A DNA stretch of 64,000 bases from Prauserella rugosa. GTDB lineage: Bacteria; Actinomycetota; Actinomycetes; Mycobacteriales; Pseudonocardiaceae. Where the stretch lies: NCBI RefSeq assembly GCF_000719975.1, contig NZ_JOIJ01000005.1:124001-188000 (forward strand). Direction: 5' to 3'. The notes beneath the pieces are model-generated. The model had not been told where the DNA came from. It worked only from the letters and a program-made list of their open reading frames with translations, and searched no databases. Position 1 is the first letter of the stretch. Every line of letters starts with the position of its first letter. Position numbers and translations under genes: made by a program. Below are positions 7,760 through 16,600 of this stretch, in pieces.

Positions 7760-9618
7760 GGTGTCGGCAGTCCTTCACGGACGCGTTCCGCGAGCGTGCG
7801 GGTCCGTTCGCAGGCCTGCTCGCTCGTGGTCTCCTCGTCGCCGGACGGCGGGCTGTACTCGACCGTGACGACCTGGGCGTAGTGCTCGGCGGACTCGCCG
7901 TGTGCGGGCGCCTGCGCCCACTCGATGGTGCAGTTGTTCAGGCCGGAGGAGCCGGGCCGTTCGTAGGCGTCCTTGCCGCCCACGGTGATCTTGCGCTCGT
8001 CGTTGTCGGCGGGGTCGCCCTGCACGCGCAGGCCGACCGAAGCCCTGCCACCCGCGTTGTACTGGCACTCGTGGAGGTTGTAGGTCTCCGTGGAGGGAAC
8101 CTGCCCGAAGACCTCCTGCGCCTGTTCCGGCGCGAGCACGGTGCACGGGTCGACCTCGGCGAGCTCGGCGTACCCGGCCTCCCACGTGTCCTTGCCGTCG
8201 CGAGCCTTGCCGATGACCGTGCCCATGTGCTTCTTGGCCACCTGGCACGGTTTGAATCCGCCGGGCTTGTCGGTGAGCTTGCTGGCACGGATCTCGATGC
8301 CGTTGGTCGGCTGGTCCGGCAGCAGCGCCGTGACGGTGCACGTCGTCGGGTCGCTCTTGCGGCTGAGCGCCGTGAGCCCGGCGATCTCCTCGGTGGCGGA
8401 GTCGCCGCTCGACATCGCCTTGTTGCCGAGGTCGAGGCTGATCAACGTCTCGTCCCCGGCGCGGAAGGTGCATCCGGAGTAGTACGAGTCGCTGGAGATC
8501 TCGAGACCGGGCAGCAGCTTGCACGGGTCGAGTTTGCGCAGGGAGACCGGCGCCAGCGGGCCCGTCGGCTGTTCGGAGGTGGGCGTCGTTGCCGAGGCGG
8601 TGGCCGCGACCGTGGTCGCCGTGCCTGCCTCGGGTTTCGTCACGCCGATCAGCGCCGTCGCACCCAGTGCGGCGATCATGACGAGCGCGGCGACGGCGAC
8701 CACGAGACCGCCTCGAGAGCGGGACAGGTCGGCGCCGGACATGACGGCGTCCACGTCGGCCTCGCACCGGGCGATCTCCTGCTGCACCCGTGGCGGCCAC
8801 GGGTTGTTCGTGGGCGGCAGGCTGCCGATGAGCCCGCGCAGCTGGTCCGGCGTCGGCCGCTGCGCCGGGTCGCGGGCCAGGCACGGCGCGATGATCGGCA
8901 TCAGCTCCGGTGGCACCTTGCTGAGGTCTGGCTCGCCGTGCACGACGTTGTAGAGCGTCTGCGGGGTCGTCTTGCCCGCGTAGGGACTCTCCCCGGTCGC
9001 GGCCATCACCAGCAGCGTGCCCAGGGAGAACACGTCGCTGGCCGTCGTCAGCGTGCGGCCTTCGGCCTGTTCGGGCGAGGTGAACCCGGCCGAGCCGACC
9101 ACCGATCCGGTGCTGGTGAGCTCGGAGCTGCCCTCCACGGCGCGGGCGATGCCGAAGTCGATGACCCTCGGCCCGTCTGCGGCCAGCAGTACGTTGCTCG
9201 GCTTGAGGTCGCGGTGCACGAGGCCGGCGCGGTGGATGTCGGCGAGTGCGGACACCAGTCCGGCGGCGAGGTGGCGCACCGCGGTCGGATCCATCGGGCC
9301 CGCCTTGTCGACCGCGTCCTGCAGCGACGGCCCCGGGACGTACACCGACGCGAGCCACTGCTGCTCGGCGTCGGTGTCGGCGTCCATCACGGCCGCGGTG
9401 AACGCGCCCGACACCCTGCGGGAGGTGTCGACCTCCCTGCGGAACCGTTCGCGGAAGCCCTGGTCGTGGGAGAACGCGGGGTGGATGCGTTTGAGAGCGG
9501 CAGGCCTGCCGTCGGGTGCGACGGCGAGGTACACGCGGCCCATGCCGCCTTCGCCGAGCATGGCCAGTAGGCGATAGCGGCCCGCGTACTCCTGTTCGCC
9601 TTCCCCCAGGACCTTCAT
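7756..9618 (-). CDS. Membrane Ser/Thr protein kinase with DUF3558-like ectodomain (upstream copy)
   Basis: This 620-residue kinase is a paralogue of its downstream neighbour with the same layout. The cytosolic kinase domain (LLAMLGEGGMGRVYLA near 18-33, ALKRIHPAF lysine, HRDLKPSNVLL, DFGIARA, SPEQA) is followed by a single membrane segment (about 294-318, LVVAVAALVMIAALGATALIG). The extracellular half repeats a DPCKLL/DPCTVL module twice, near 368 and 490. The start codon shares one base with the trpS stop (TAATG at 9616-9620). trpS, this kinase and the next kinase therefore form one translationally coupled unit. The ligand is unknown. Duplication followed by divergence of the ectodomains suggests two related extracellular signals. 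Confidence 0.88.
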   Translation of the reverse strand: MKVLGEGEQEYAGRYRLLAMLGEGGMGRVYLAVAPDGRPAALKRIHPAFSHDQGFRERFRREVDTSRRVSGAFTAAVMDADTDAEQQWLASVYVPGPSLQDAVDKAGPMDPTAVRHLAAGLVSALADIHRAGLVHRDLKPSNVLLAADGPRVIDFGIARAVEGSSELTSTGSVVGSAGFTSPEQAEGRTLTTASDVFSLGTLLVMAATGESPYAGKTTPQTLYNVVHGEPDLSKVPPELMPIIAPCLARDPAQRPTPDQLRGLIGSLPPTNNPWPPRVQQEIARCEADVDAVMSGADLSRSRGGLVVAVAALVMIAALGATALIGVTKPEAGTATTVAATASATTPTSEQPTGPLAPVSLRKLDPCKLLPGLEISSDSYYSGCTFRAGDETLISLDLGNKAMSSGDSATEEIAGLTALSRKSDPTTCTVTALLPDQPTNGIEIRASKLTDKPGGFKPCQVAKKHMGTVIGKARDGKDTWEAGYAELAEVDPCTVLAPEQAQEVFGQVPSTETYNLHECQYNAGGRASVGLRVQGDPADNDERKITVGGKDAYERPGSSGLNNCTIEWAQAPAHGESAEHYAQVVTVEYSPPSGDEETTSEQACERTRTLAERVREGLPTP

Positions 9619-10664
9619 TACCGCGCCACGCCCGTCAGGCCGATCGCCTCACGCACCGACGACAGCACCCGTTGCGCGCGCTCGCGGGCCTGGTGCGCGC
9701 CCTCGGTGAGGACGGTGTCGAGTTCGCTGCCCGGTTCCATCAGTGCCTCGTACCGCTCGCGCAGCGGTGCCAGCTCGGCGTTGAGGACCTCGAACAGCAC
9801 GTTCTTCAGCTCGCCCCAGCCCATACCGCCTGCCTCGAGGCGTTTGCGCGTGTCGGCGACGACGTCGGCGTGGGCCTCGGAGGCGAACTGTTCGAGGATC
9901 TGGAACGGAGCCGAGCTGTTCGGGTCCTTCGGTTCCTCGACGGGGGTGCTGTCGGTGGGGATCCGCCGCACCAGCTTGAGAAGCTTCTTCTCCGGCAGGA
10001 AGAGCGGGATCGTGTTGTCGTACGACTTGCTCATCTTGCGGCCGTCGAGCCCCGGCAGCGTCTGGCTGTTGCCGTCGTCGGGGATGATCGCCTCGGGGAT
10101 CTTGAACGAGTAGCGCTTGCCGTACACGTGGTTGAAGCTGCCCGCGATGTCGGCGGCGTACTCGACGTGCTGCAGCTGGTCCCTGCCGACCGGCACGACG
10201 TCCGACTCCATGATCAGGATGTCGACGGCCATGAGGATCGGGTAGTTGTACAGGCCCATGTTCACGCCCGCGTCCGGGTCCTCGCCCGCTTCGACGTTGC
10301 GGTCGCGCGCGGCCTTGTAGGCGTGGGCCCTGTTCATGAGGCCTTTGCCGGTCATGCAGGACAGCACCCAGTTGAGCTCGAAGATCTCGGGCACGTCGGA
10401 CTGCACGTAGAACGTCGTGCGTTTCGGGTCGAGGCCCGCGGCCAGCCACGTCGCGGCGACCGAGCGGGTGTACTGCCGAAGTTCCTCGGGGTCCCGCACG
10501 CTCGTCAGGGCGTGGTAGTCGGCGATGAAGTACACCGAGTCGTAGTCCTCGGCCAGTCTCAGCGCAGGCCGGATGGCGCCGATCAGGTTGCCGAGGTGGG
10601 GTTCACCGGTCGGCTTGATACCGGTCAAGGAGACCTTGGCTCCGCTGGTTACGGCCTGTGACAT
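9618..10664 (-). CDS. trpS: Tryptophanyl-tRNA synthetase
   Basis: This 348-residue class I synthetase charges tRNA-Trp. The HIGH-type motif is PTGEPHLGN near residues 17-25, the KMSKS loop is GRKMSKSYDN near 203-212, and SDVPEIFELNWVLSCMTGKGLMNR is typical of bacterial TrpRS. Its length matches the family. ATG 10664 is preferred to ATG 10673 because a TAGGAT hexamer ends seven bases before it, as expected for a leaderless transcript, and it overlaps the 10673 codon. The stop overlaps the start of a Ser/Thr kinase gene, an unusual pairing of a housekeeping synthetase with signalling genes. Confidence 0.95.
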   Translation of the reverse strand: MSQAVTSGAKVSLTGIKPTGEPHLGNLIGAIRPALRLAEDYDSVYFIADYHALTSVRDPEELRQYTRSVAATWLAAGLDPKRTTFYVQSDVPEIFELNWVLSCMTGKGLMNRAHAYKAARDRNVEAGEDPDAGVNMGLYNYPILMAVDILIMESDVVPVGRDQLQHVEYAADIAGSFNHVYGKRYSFKIPEAIIPDDGNSQTLPGLDGRKMSKSYDNTIPLFLPEKKLLKLVRRIPTDSTPVEEPKDPNSSAPFQILEQFASEAHADVVADTRKRLEAGGMGWGELKNVLFEVLNAELAPLRERYEALMEPGSELDTVLTEGAHQARERAQRVLSSVREAIGLTGVAR

Positions 10665-10671
10665 GGCTGCC

Positions 10672-10677
10672 ATCCTA
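10672..10677 (-). promoter_or_regulatory. Probable -10 element of the trpS-kinase operon
   Basis: TAGGAT on the minus strand ends seven bases before ATG 10664. This is the spacing of an actinobacterial leaderless promoter. No clear -35 is visible. Confidence 0.45.
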
Positions 10678-10765
10678 CTGACCGGGGCGGTCGTGATCGT
10701 CGGAAGGCGTCAACTCGTGTGACGCTTCACCGACGGTCGTGGGTCGTGCGCGGCTGGTGGCGGCG

Positions 10766-11578
10766 TCAGGCCGGTTTCGGCGTGTCGCGGTCGCCGGTCA
10801 ACAGATCGCCGAGGACGGGCAGAAGCTGCGGCCGTTTGGGCGTGAAGCCGTCGCCGGAGCAGCGTCCGGTGAGGTAGTTGACGACGCGGGTGCGTGCCGA
10901 GGGCAGGACCGATTCCCACACCCACCGGGCGTGGGCGAGCATGCCGGGGGAGTCGGGTTCGCCGGGGAGCGGTTCGAGCCAGCTCTTGTCGTACGGCAGC
11001 CCGAGCGCGTCGAGCGTGTGGCCTGCGACGCGGCGGTGTCCGTGTTCGCTGAGGTGCAGCCGGTCGCGGCCGAAGTAGCGCAGGTCGTGCACGGATTCGT
11101 CGGGCCACAGGTCGACCAGGCGTGCGCCGTAGGTGTCGGCGGCTTCGCGCATGACGTCGTTGAACGCCTCGATGCGGGAGCCCATCCAGCGCACGGCGGG
11201 GATGCGGTGGGAGACGTCGCTGAGGGTGAAGACGACGACGTCGGGTGCGATGTCGGTGAGCAGGCGCACCGCGGCGCGGACGCGTTTCGTCACGACCTCG
11301 GCCCGGTAGCCACGGGTGGTCATGAGGTCGTTGGCGCCGCCGAACAGGGCGACGAGGTCGGGTTCCAGGTCGGCGGCCGCGGGGAACTGTTCGACGACGA
11401 TCTGGTCGAGGCGCCTGCCCCGGACGCCCAGGTTGGCGTAGCGCAGGGTGGGTTCGTCGGCGGCCAGTCGTTCGGCGACCAGGTCGGCCCACCCGCGGTA
11501 GACGGGGCGGCCGGGATACAGGTCGTCGAGACCTTCGGTCAGGCTGTCGCCGAGCGCGACGAAACGCTGGTACGTCAT
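10766..11578 (-). CDS. SGNH/GDSL-type esterase-like hydrolase
   Basis: This 270-residue protein is an SGNH hydrolase. Block I is FVALGDSLTEGL (nucleophile Ser) near residues 6-17, the Gly block is YANLGVRGRR, the Asn block is FGGANDL, and the catalytic Asp/His block is DRLHLSEHGHRRVA. No signal peptide is visible, so it probably acts in the cytosol. The substrate cannot be predicted; relatives include lipases, thioesterases and acetyl-xylan esterases. ATG 11578 starts where homology begins. A GTG at 11611 would add eleven residues without a better ribosome-binding site. It is a single gene with 101 bases to trpS and 160 bases to the gene behind. Confidence 0.85.
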   Translation of the reverse strand: MTYQRFVALGDSLTEGLDDLYPGRPVYRGWADLVAERLAADEPTLRYANLGVRGRRLDQIVVEQFPAAADLEPDLVALFGGANDLMTTRGYRAEVVTKRVRAAVRLLTDIAPDVVVFTLSDVSHRIPAVRWMGSRIEAFNDVMREAADTYGARLVDLWPDESVHDLRYFGRDRLHLSEHGHRRVAGHTLDALGLPYDKSWLEPLPGEPDSPGMLAHARWVWESVLPSARTRVVNYLTGRCSGDGFTPKRPQLLPVLGDLLTGDRDTPKPA

Positions 11579-11738
11579 CTTCCGCTCACACCCCGTTTCT
11601 CTTCTCGACACCGTGGCAACCCAGTGTTCCAGTGTGGTTCGCGTTCTGCCGGGGTGTCGGCTGCGAGGGCGCGGGCGTTAGCGAGGTGTGACCTGAGCGG
11701 CCCCTGATCTGCGCGGGTCCCTGTGCGGTCGGCGCGGG

Positions 11739-12341
11739 TCAGCGGAAGACGGAACCTCCGAAGTAGTCGTCGTCGTCCGGTTCGTCGGTGTCGGCGGATG
11801 TGCGCGGTGGACGCCTGGTGTCGCGTTCGGGGCCGCGGTCTTCCGGGGTGGAGCCGGTGCCCGTGTTGGTGCCGGTCGAGGTGTTGGTGGCGGGGTCGTC
11901 GCGCGTGTCGTCGGTGTCGTCGGCGTCTTCGCGGGGTGTCGACGCGGAGCCGGGGACGGCCGGTCCGCCCGCTTCGATGATCTCGTCGAAGTCCTGGCCT
12001 TCCTGGATCATCGTGTAGGCGGCGCGCATGCCGTCGACGCCGTGTTCGAGTGCGGCGCGGACCTGTGGGTCGTCGAGGAATCGGCCTGCGGAGATGTCGT
12101 TCCAGGACAGGTCGCCGCGGTCGATGCGCTGCTGGAGTTCGCGGAGTTCGCGCGGGGCGGCGGAGCTGCGGGCGTGCTGTTCGATCTGCTGGATGTCCTC
12201 GGCGGACAGGCCGCCCTGGGAGGTGTTGCGGGACAGTTCCTTGGCGCCTGCGATTCTCTGGTCGAGGCCGACCTCGGCTTCTTCGAGCTGGGCCAGTGCT
12301 TCGCGGATCTGCGGGGTCTGCCAGGCGTTCGGGTCGGTCAT
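11739..12341 (-). CDS. Hypothetical acidic-tailed protein, possible toxin-cassette accessory
   Basis: I do not recognise a family for this 200-residue protein. The first 130 residues are helical and charged (PQIREALAQLEEAEVGLDQRIAGAKELSRN, then PRELRELQQRIDRGDLSWNDISAGRFLDDPQVRAALEHG). The last 70 residues are low complexity, rich in Thr, Asp, Glu and Gly, and probably disordered. ATG 12341 is chosen because AGGGAG lies seven bases before it; the frame is open for 87 codons upstream but that part lacks homology-like character. The gene lies last in the row of minus-strand genes behind the RHS toxin. It may belong to that cassette or be an independent Pseudonocardiales protein. There is no signal peptide or membrane segment. 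Confidence 0.7.
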   Translation of the reverse strand: MTDPNAWQTPQIREALAQLEEAEVGLDQRIAGAKELSRNTSQGGLSAEDIQQIEQHARSSAAPRELRELQQRIDRGDLSWNDISAGRFLDDPQVRAALEHGVDGMRAAYTMIQEGQDFDEIIEAGGPAVPGSASTPREDADDTDDTRDDPATNTSTGTNTGTGSTPEDRGPERDTRRPPRTSADTDEPDDDDYFGGSVFR

Positions 12342-12507
12342 GCGCTGCTCCCTTCCGGTTCGGGCGATTATGTCGGGGTTCGCGGTGACACGACAAAGGA
12401 GGCGGGCCGCGCGTGGCCGCGGTGTACGCAGTTGGGAGTCGGCTGGGCTCAGAACAGTGGCGGTTCGCCGGGTGGGCGCGGGGTGGGGACCGGCTGTCGT
12501 CGGCCGA

Positions 12508-12879
12508 TCACCTGGCGCTATCCGTGTCGTCGGCCGACAGTCGTCGATGCTCGGCGTCCTCAGCGGTCCGATACAGCTCGCCCCAGGCGACGACCCGGAC
12601 ATCGTCGGTGTTGATCTGGGAAACGTCGGTGACGTCGATCAGTGGGCGGGCGATGAAAACGAAACAGGGGAAGGCGTCGATGGGGTCGACGGTGGCGCCT
12701 TCGAAGCGGGCGGCGAGGATCAGTTGGTCGACGTCATCGTGGGCGGCTGAGCGGAGTGTGGCGTCGACGAGAAGGCATTGTTTTCCCGTCGGGAAATGCA
12801 GGGTGCGGCGATAACGGCATTCGCGGACGGGTTGAAAGGTCCGGCTCTCGAGCGAGCTGAGATAGAGGGTCGCGGTCAT
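12508..12879 (-). CDS. Hypothetical protein in RHS toxin cassette
   Basis: This is a 123-residue protein of unknown family. It has alternating beta-like and polar segments (TATLYLSSLESRTFQPVRECRYRRTLHFPTGKQCLLVDATLRS, then DQLILAARFEGATVDPIDAFPCFVFIARPL). The start at 12879 is well supported by AGGAG six bases upstream. It lies 183 bases behind the HEAT-like candidate immunity gene on the same strand. Its size, position and lack of export signals fit a second immunity or accessory protein of the RHS cassette, but nothing in the sequence proves it. Confidence 0.65.
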   Translation of the reverse strand: MTATLYLSSLESRTFQPVRECRYRRTLHFPTGKQCLLVDATLRSAAHDDVDQLILAARFEGATVDPIDAFPCFVFIARPLIDVTDVSQINTDDVRVVAWGELYRTAEDAEHRRLSADDTDSAR

Positions 12880-12903
12880 GGTGGAGCTCCTGGGCTGTCC
12901 GTG

Positions 12904-13005
12904 TCAGAGATTCGGCATGGTGTGGTCGAGTCGGCCGGCGTTGTCGACGATCGCTCGGCCGCGCTGGCCGGTCGGGTTCAGTGAGAGTCCGGCGCGGGTG
13001 GTCAT
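12904..13005 (-). CDS. Possible 33-residue ORF in RHS cassette
   Basis: A short frame runs from ATG 13005 to TGA 12904, ending 24 bases before the next gene. The peptide begins MTTRAGLSLNP and ends RLDHTMPNL. A GGAG lies 11-12 bases before the start, which is weak. It could be a small protein, the scrap of a displaced toxin tip, or non-coding. I include it only because it fills the otherwise empty space between two coupled genes. Confidence 0.25.
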   Translation of the reverse strand: MTTRAGLSLNPTGQRGRAIVDNAGRLDHTMPNL

Positions 13006-13061
13006 GACGATCGAGGGCTCCGGGCCCGGCTCCCCACGGCGATCGCATTGGCGGCGAGTGT

Positions 13062-13640
13062 TCAGTGTTCGCCCTCGCCGAGGTACTCCCAGGAGGCGAG
13101 GATGACGCGGTCGAACTCGGATGTTCCGGGCATCGGCCGTCCGTTCTCGTCGGGCGACGGGGGCATGACGTTCCGCAGGCACACCGCGGCGTGCATGCGC
13201 TGTGTGGGCAGGCGCAGCTCGTCGAGGGCCACATCGATGATCGCGGTGAAGATCTGCCGGTCGGTCGCGTCCCATTCGGGGGTGCCGTGCAAATAGCGGG
13301 CGGCGGAGTTGAGTGCTTGCGTGGTCGCATGGCCGGCTTCGTCCCCGGGGATGCCGCGGAGCAGGCGGAGCATGGCGTCGCGGTGGTCGCGCGCGCGGCC
13401 CCACACGTCGCTCAGTACGTGGAGCGCCTGAGCGGCCACCGTGGGGTCACGGTCGTCGAGATACCGCGCCACGACGTCGGTGTTCCGCGCCGGCGCCGCG
13501 ACCATGCCGACGATCATCAACGCCCGGTACGCGTCGCTGCCCGAGAGCCCCTCTGCGAGCGACTCCTCGACGAGACCGATCTCGCGAGGAGTCAGCTCGC
13601 CGGCCTTCGCCTGCTGCAGTAACTGCTCGAGGTCCAGCAT
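13062..13640 (-). CDS. HEAT-like helical protein, candidate immunity protein for the RHS toxin
   Basis: This 192-residue, mostly alpha-helical protein has HEAT/Armadillo-like periodicity: SGSDAYRALMIVGMVAAPARNTDVVARYL, RDPTVAAQALHVLSDVWGRA, HATTQALNSAARYLHG, LPTQRMHAAVCLRNVMPP. Its ATG (13640) shares one base with the toxin stop (TGATG at 13638-13642). It is therefore translated directly after the toxin C-terminus. That is the usual place of an immunity gene in polymorphic toxin loci, and helical-repeat proteins are a recurring immunity fold. It has no export signal, as expected for a cytosolic antidote. The neutralising role is inferred from position only. Confidence 0.75.
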   Translation of the reverse strand: MLDLEQLLQQAKAGELTPREIGLVEESLAEGLSGSDAYRALMIVGMVAAPARNTDVVARYLDDRDPTVAAQALHVLSDVWGRARDHRDAMLRLLRGIPGDEAGHATTQALNSAARYLHGTPEWDATDRQIFTAIIDVALDELRLPTQRMHAAVCLRNVMPPSPDENGRPMPGTSEFDRVILASWEYLGEGEH

Positions 13641-16600
13641 CAGGAGATTCTCGCCTTGCGTTCCTCGTGCGGCACCCACTGTTCCGTGTAATCGAGGAAC
13701 CGGCTGTACCGGCTCAACCGGTCGGTGGTGTCGACACGGGTTTGTTCCTCGAGCCCCGGGTGCCCCAGTTTCCGCTCCATCGCCTGGATCTCGTTGACCA
13801 CACCCTGCTGCGAGTTCGCCACTTCGGTGATGTGGTCGTACGGGGTGCCATCGGCCTTGCGTGCGACCACCTCGCCGCCGATCTCCCTACGTGCGGCGTC
13901 CAGATGACGGTCATCGAGCGCTTCGCCCAGGTTCCCGAGTTCGCTGCGCGTGGATTCGTGGCACTGCGGTGCCAACCCCAGTGGGTCGAGCAGCCGGTAC
14001 GGGTTCGCCACGTAGCGGTGCTGATTCGGCCCGCCTTCCAGTCCCAACGGGTCGGCGGCGGTGTAATGACCCGCTGCCGGGTCGTAGTAGCGGAAGAAGT
14101 TGTAGTTGTCGCCGGTTTCCTCGTCGTGGTACTGGCCGGGGAAGCGGAGCGGGCAGGACGGTCCGGTCGTGAGCCGGGAGACGGCCTGACCCCACACGGT
14201 CGTCTGGTTGCGCCACGCGAGGTCGCCGTCCGGGGCGACCATCTCCATCGGGGTGCCGACGAGGTCGGTGACCAGGGCGTAGAACTGGCGATCCACCCAC
14301 TCCTGCGACGCCGTCGCGGCCATCTCGGGCCGGCCCCGTTCGCGCTGCGTGATCGGACGGAACGAACCGGGGGCGAAGTCCCACGTCGTCACACCGTCCG
14401 CGGCGCCGCTGCCACGCACGGCCTGCTCGGCCACCGTGACACCGTCCCATGCGAACTCGACCGACTCGACCACATCGTCCGCATCGGACAGCCGGTGTTT
14501 GGCGATGCGCCTGCCGATCGGGTCGTAGACGTACCTCCACCTCGAACCGTCCGGAGTGGACACTGCGACGAGGTGGTCCTCGGCGTTCCACGTGAACGTC
14601 CACGTCTGCTGACGTCCGGACAGCGTGCGGCGGCTGCGCTGCACGACCCGGCCCTGCGCGTCGTGCCGGTAGACGGTGCCGCCCGCCCTGCGCACGATCG
14701 TCCCGGTGTACTCCCGCGGACCCTGCGACTCCGGGTTGCCCGCACCGTCCGGCGTCGCGGGCCACGTGCCGTGCGTGACGTTGCCCGCCGCGTCGTAGGC
14801 GTACTGCTCGGTCCAACCCTGGCCACGCACCGCCGTGATCCGGCCCGCGGCGTCCAGCTCGAATCGCCGCGAACCGCCGAGGTGGTCGTCGATCACCGCC
14901 AGGTAGCCGTCCTGGTGGTAGCGGTAGGCCCGCTGCTGCACCACGCGGGCGGCCCCGGTCGCGCGGTGCGGATCCACCGCCGTGATGGTCTGCGAGGCCA
15001 GCCGGTGGTTGGCGTCCCAGCCCTGTGCGATCGCCGCGCCGGCGTCGAGCTGCCGCCGGACCTCCCTGCCCGCGGCGTCGTAGGCGAAACTCATGGTGTT
15101 GCCGCCGCTGGTCAACGTGCGCGGTCGGCCGTCGGCGTCGTAGGCCCACGTCGACTCGGCGCCGCTCGGCGTGGTGCGGGAGATGCGGCGCCCCAGCACG
15201 TCGTAGACCGACCGCACCGCGGAGCCGTTGACCGTCTCGGTGAGCACCCGGCCGACCGCGTCACGTTCGTACCGCAGCTCGGCATCCGGCGACGCGGCCG
15301 ACAGCAGCCGACCGGCCGCGTCGAACTCGTACGTCGTCACGGTGTCGCCGGCACGCTTCTCGACGACGTTGCCGAGCGCGTCCCTGGTGAACTCCACGCG
15401 CTCGCCCGCACCGTTGACCCTGGCGATCAGCTGTCCCGCCTCGTCGTGCTCGTAGCGCAGTTCGCGGCCGTTGAAGTCGACCTCCGACGTCAGCCTGCCC
15501 GCGGCGTCGTAGGTGTAGCGCCACACGAGGCCCTGCGGGTTGCGCACCGCGACCAGCCGCAGCGCGGCGTCGTGCGTGAACTCGAGTCGCGCGCCGTCCG
15601 GTGCGGTCTGCGCGACGGGCAGGTCGAAATGCCCGTACTGGGTGCGCGTCCGCTTCCCCACGGGGTCGACGTGTTCGACGACGTTGCCCTCGCCGTCGTA
15701 ACGCCACCGCTCCGTCGAACCGTCGGGCAGCGTGCGGGACAGCAATCGGCCCTCGATCGTCCACGACATCCGTGTCGTGGCGCCGGACGGGTCGACAATG
15801 GACGACACCCGCCCGAAGACGTCCCGGACGTACCGGGTAGTCCCGCCCGCTGCGTCGACGACGTTCACCGGAAGGCCCGCCGCGTCGGTCTCCACCCTCC
15901 GCGTGTTGCCGAGGGCATCGGTGACGGACGTCAGAGCGCCCTTGCCGTCGTAGGTGTATCGCGTGATCGCGCCGGTGGGGTCGGCGAACGAGACGAGGTT
16001 GCCCGCGTCGTCGTAGAACCGCTGCCAGGTCGCCCCGTCCGGTTCGACGATCCGGGTCGGCAGGCCGAACGCGTTGTACTCGGCCGTCACCTCCGACCCG
16101 TCGGCCTGCGTCACCCGCGTGACGTTGCCGCGCTCGTCGATCTCGCGCCGGACCGTGCGTCCCAGCGGGTCGGTCACGGACAGCAGGTCGTTGTAGCTCG
16201 TCCACTGCCTCGTCGTGGTGGCACCGAGCGGATCGGTCTCGGTGACGAGCTGCCAGCGCTCGTTGAAGCCGTACGTCGTGGTCGCGCCCACCGCGTCGGT
16301 GTATCGGCGGATGCGGTGGGTGTCGTCGTATTCCCAGCTGCCCGTGAGCGCATCACCCGAACCGGAACTGGACGTGACGCGGCCCTCCGCGTCGTAGTGG
16401 TAGCGGTACCACTCGCCGTTACGGTCCGTCCACTGCGTGATCCGGCCTTCTGCGTCGTAGTCGAACCGCATGGCCTGCGACGACGAGTTGTACACCGCGA
16501 CGAGCTGTCTGCGGTCGTTGTAGTCGTAACTGGCGACGGTGATCGGCGGGCCGGAAGGATTGGCCAGCCACAGGCGCGTGACGAGACCGTCGCTCGAGTC

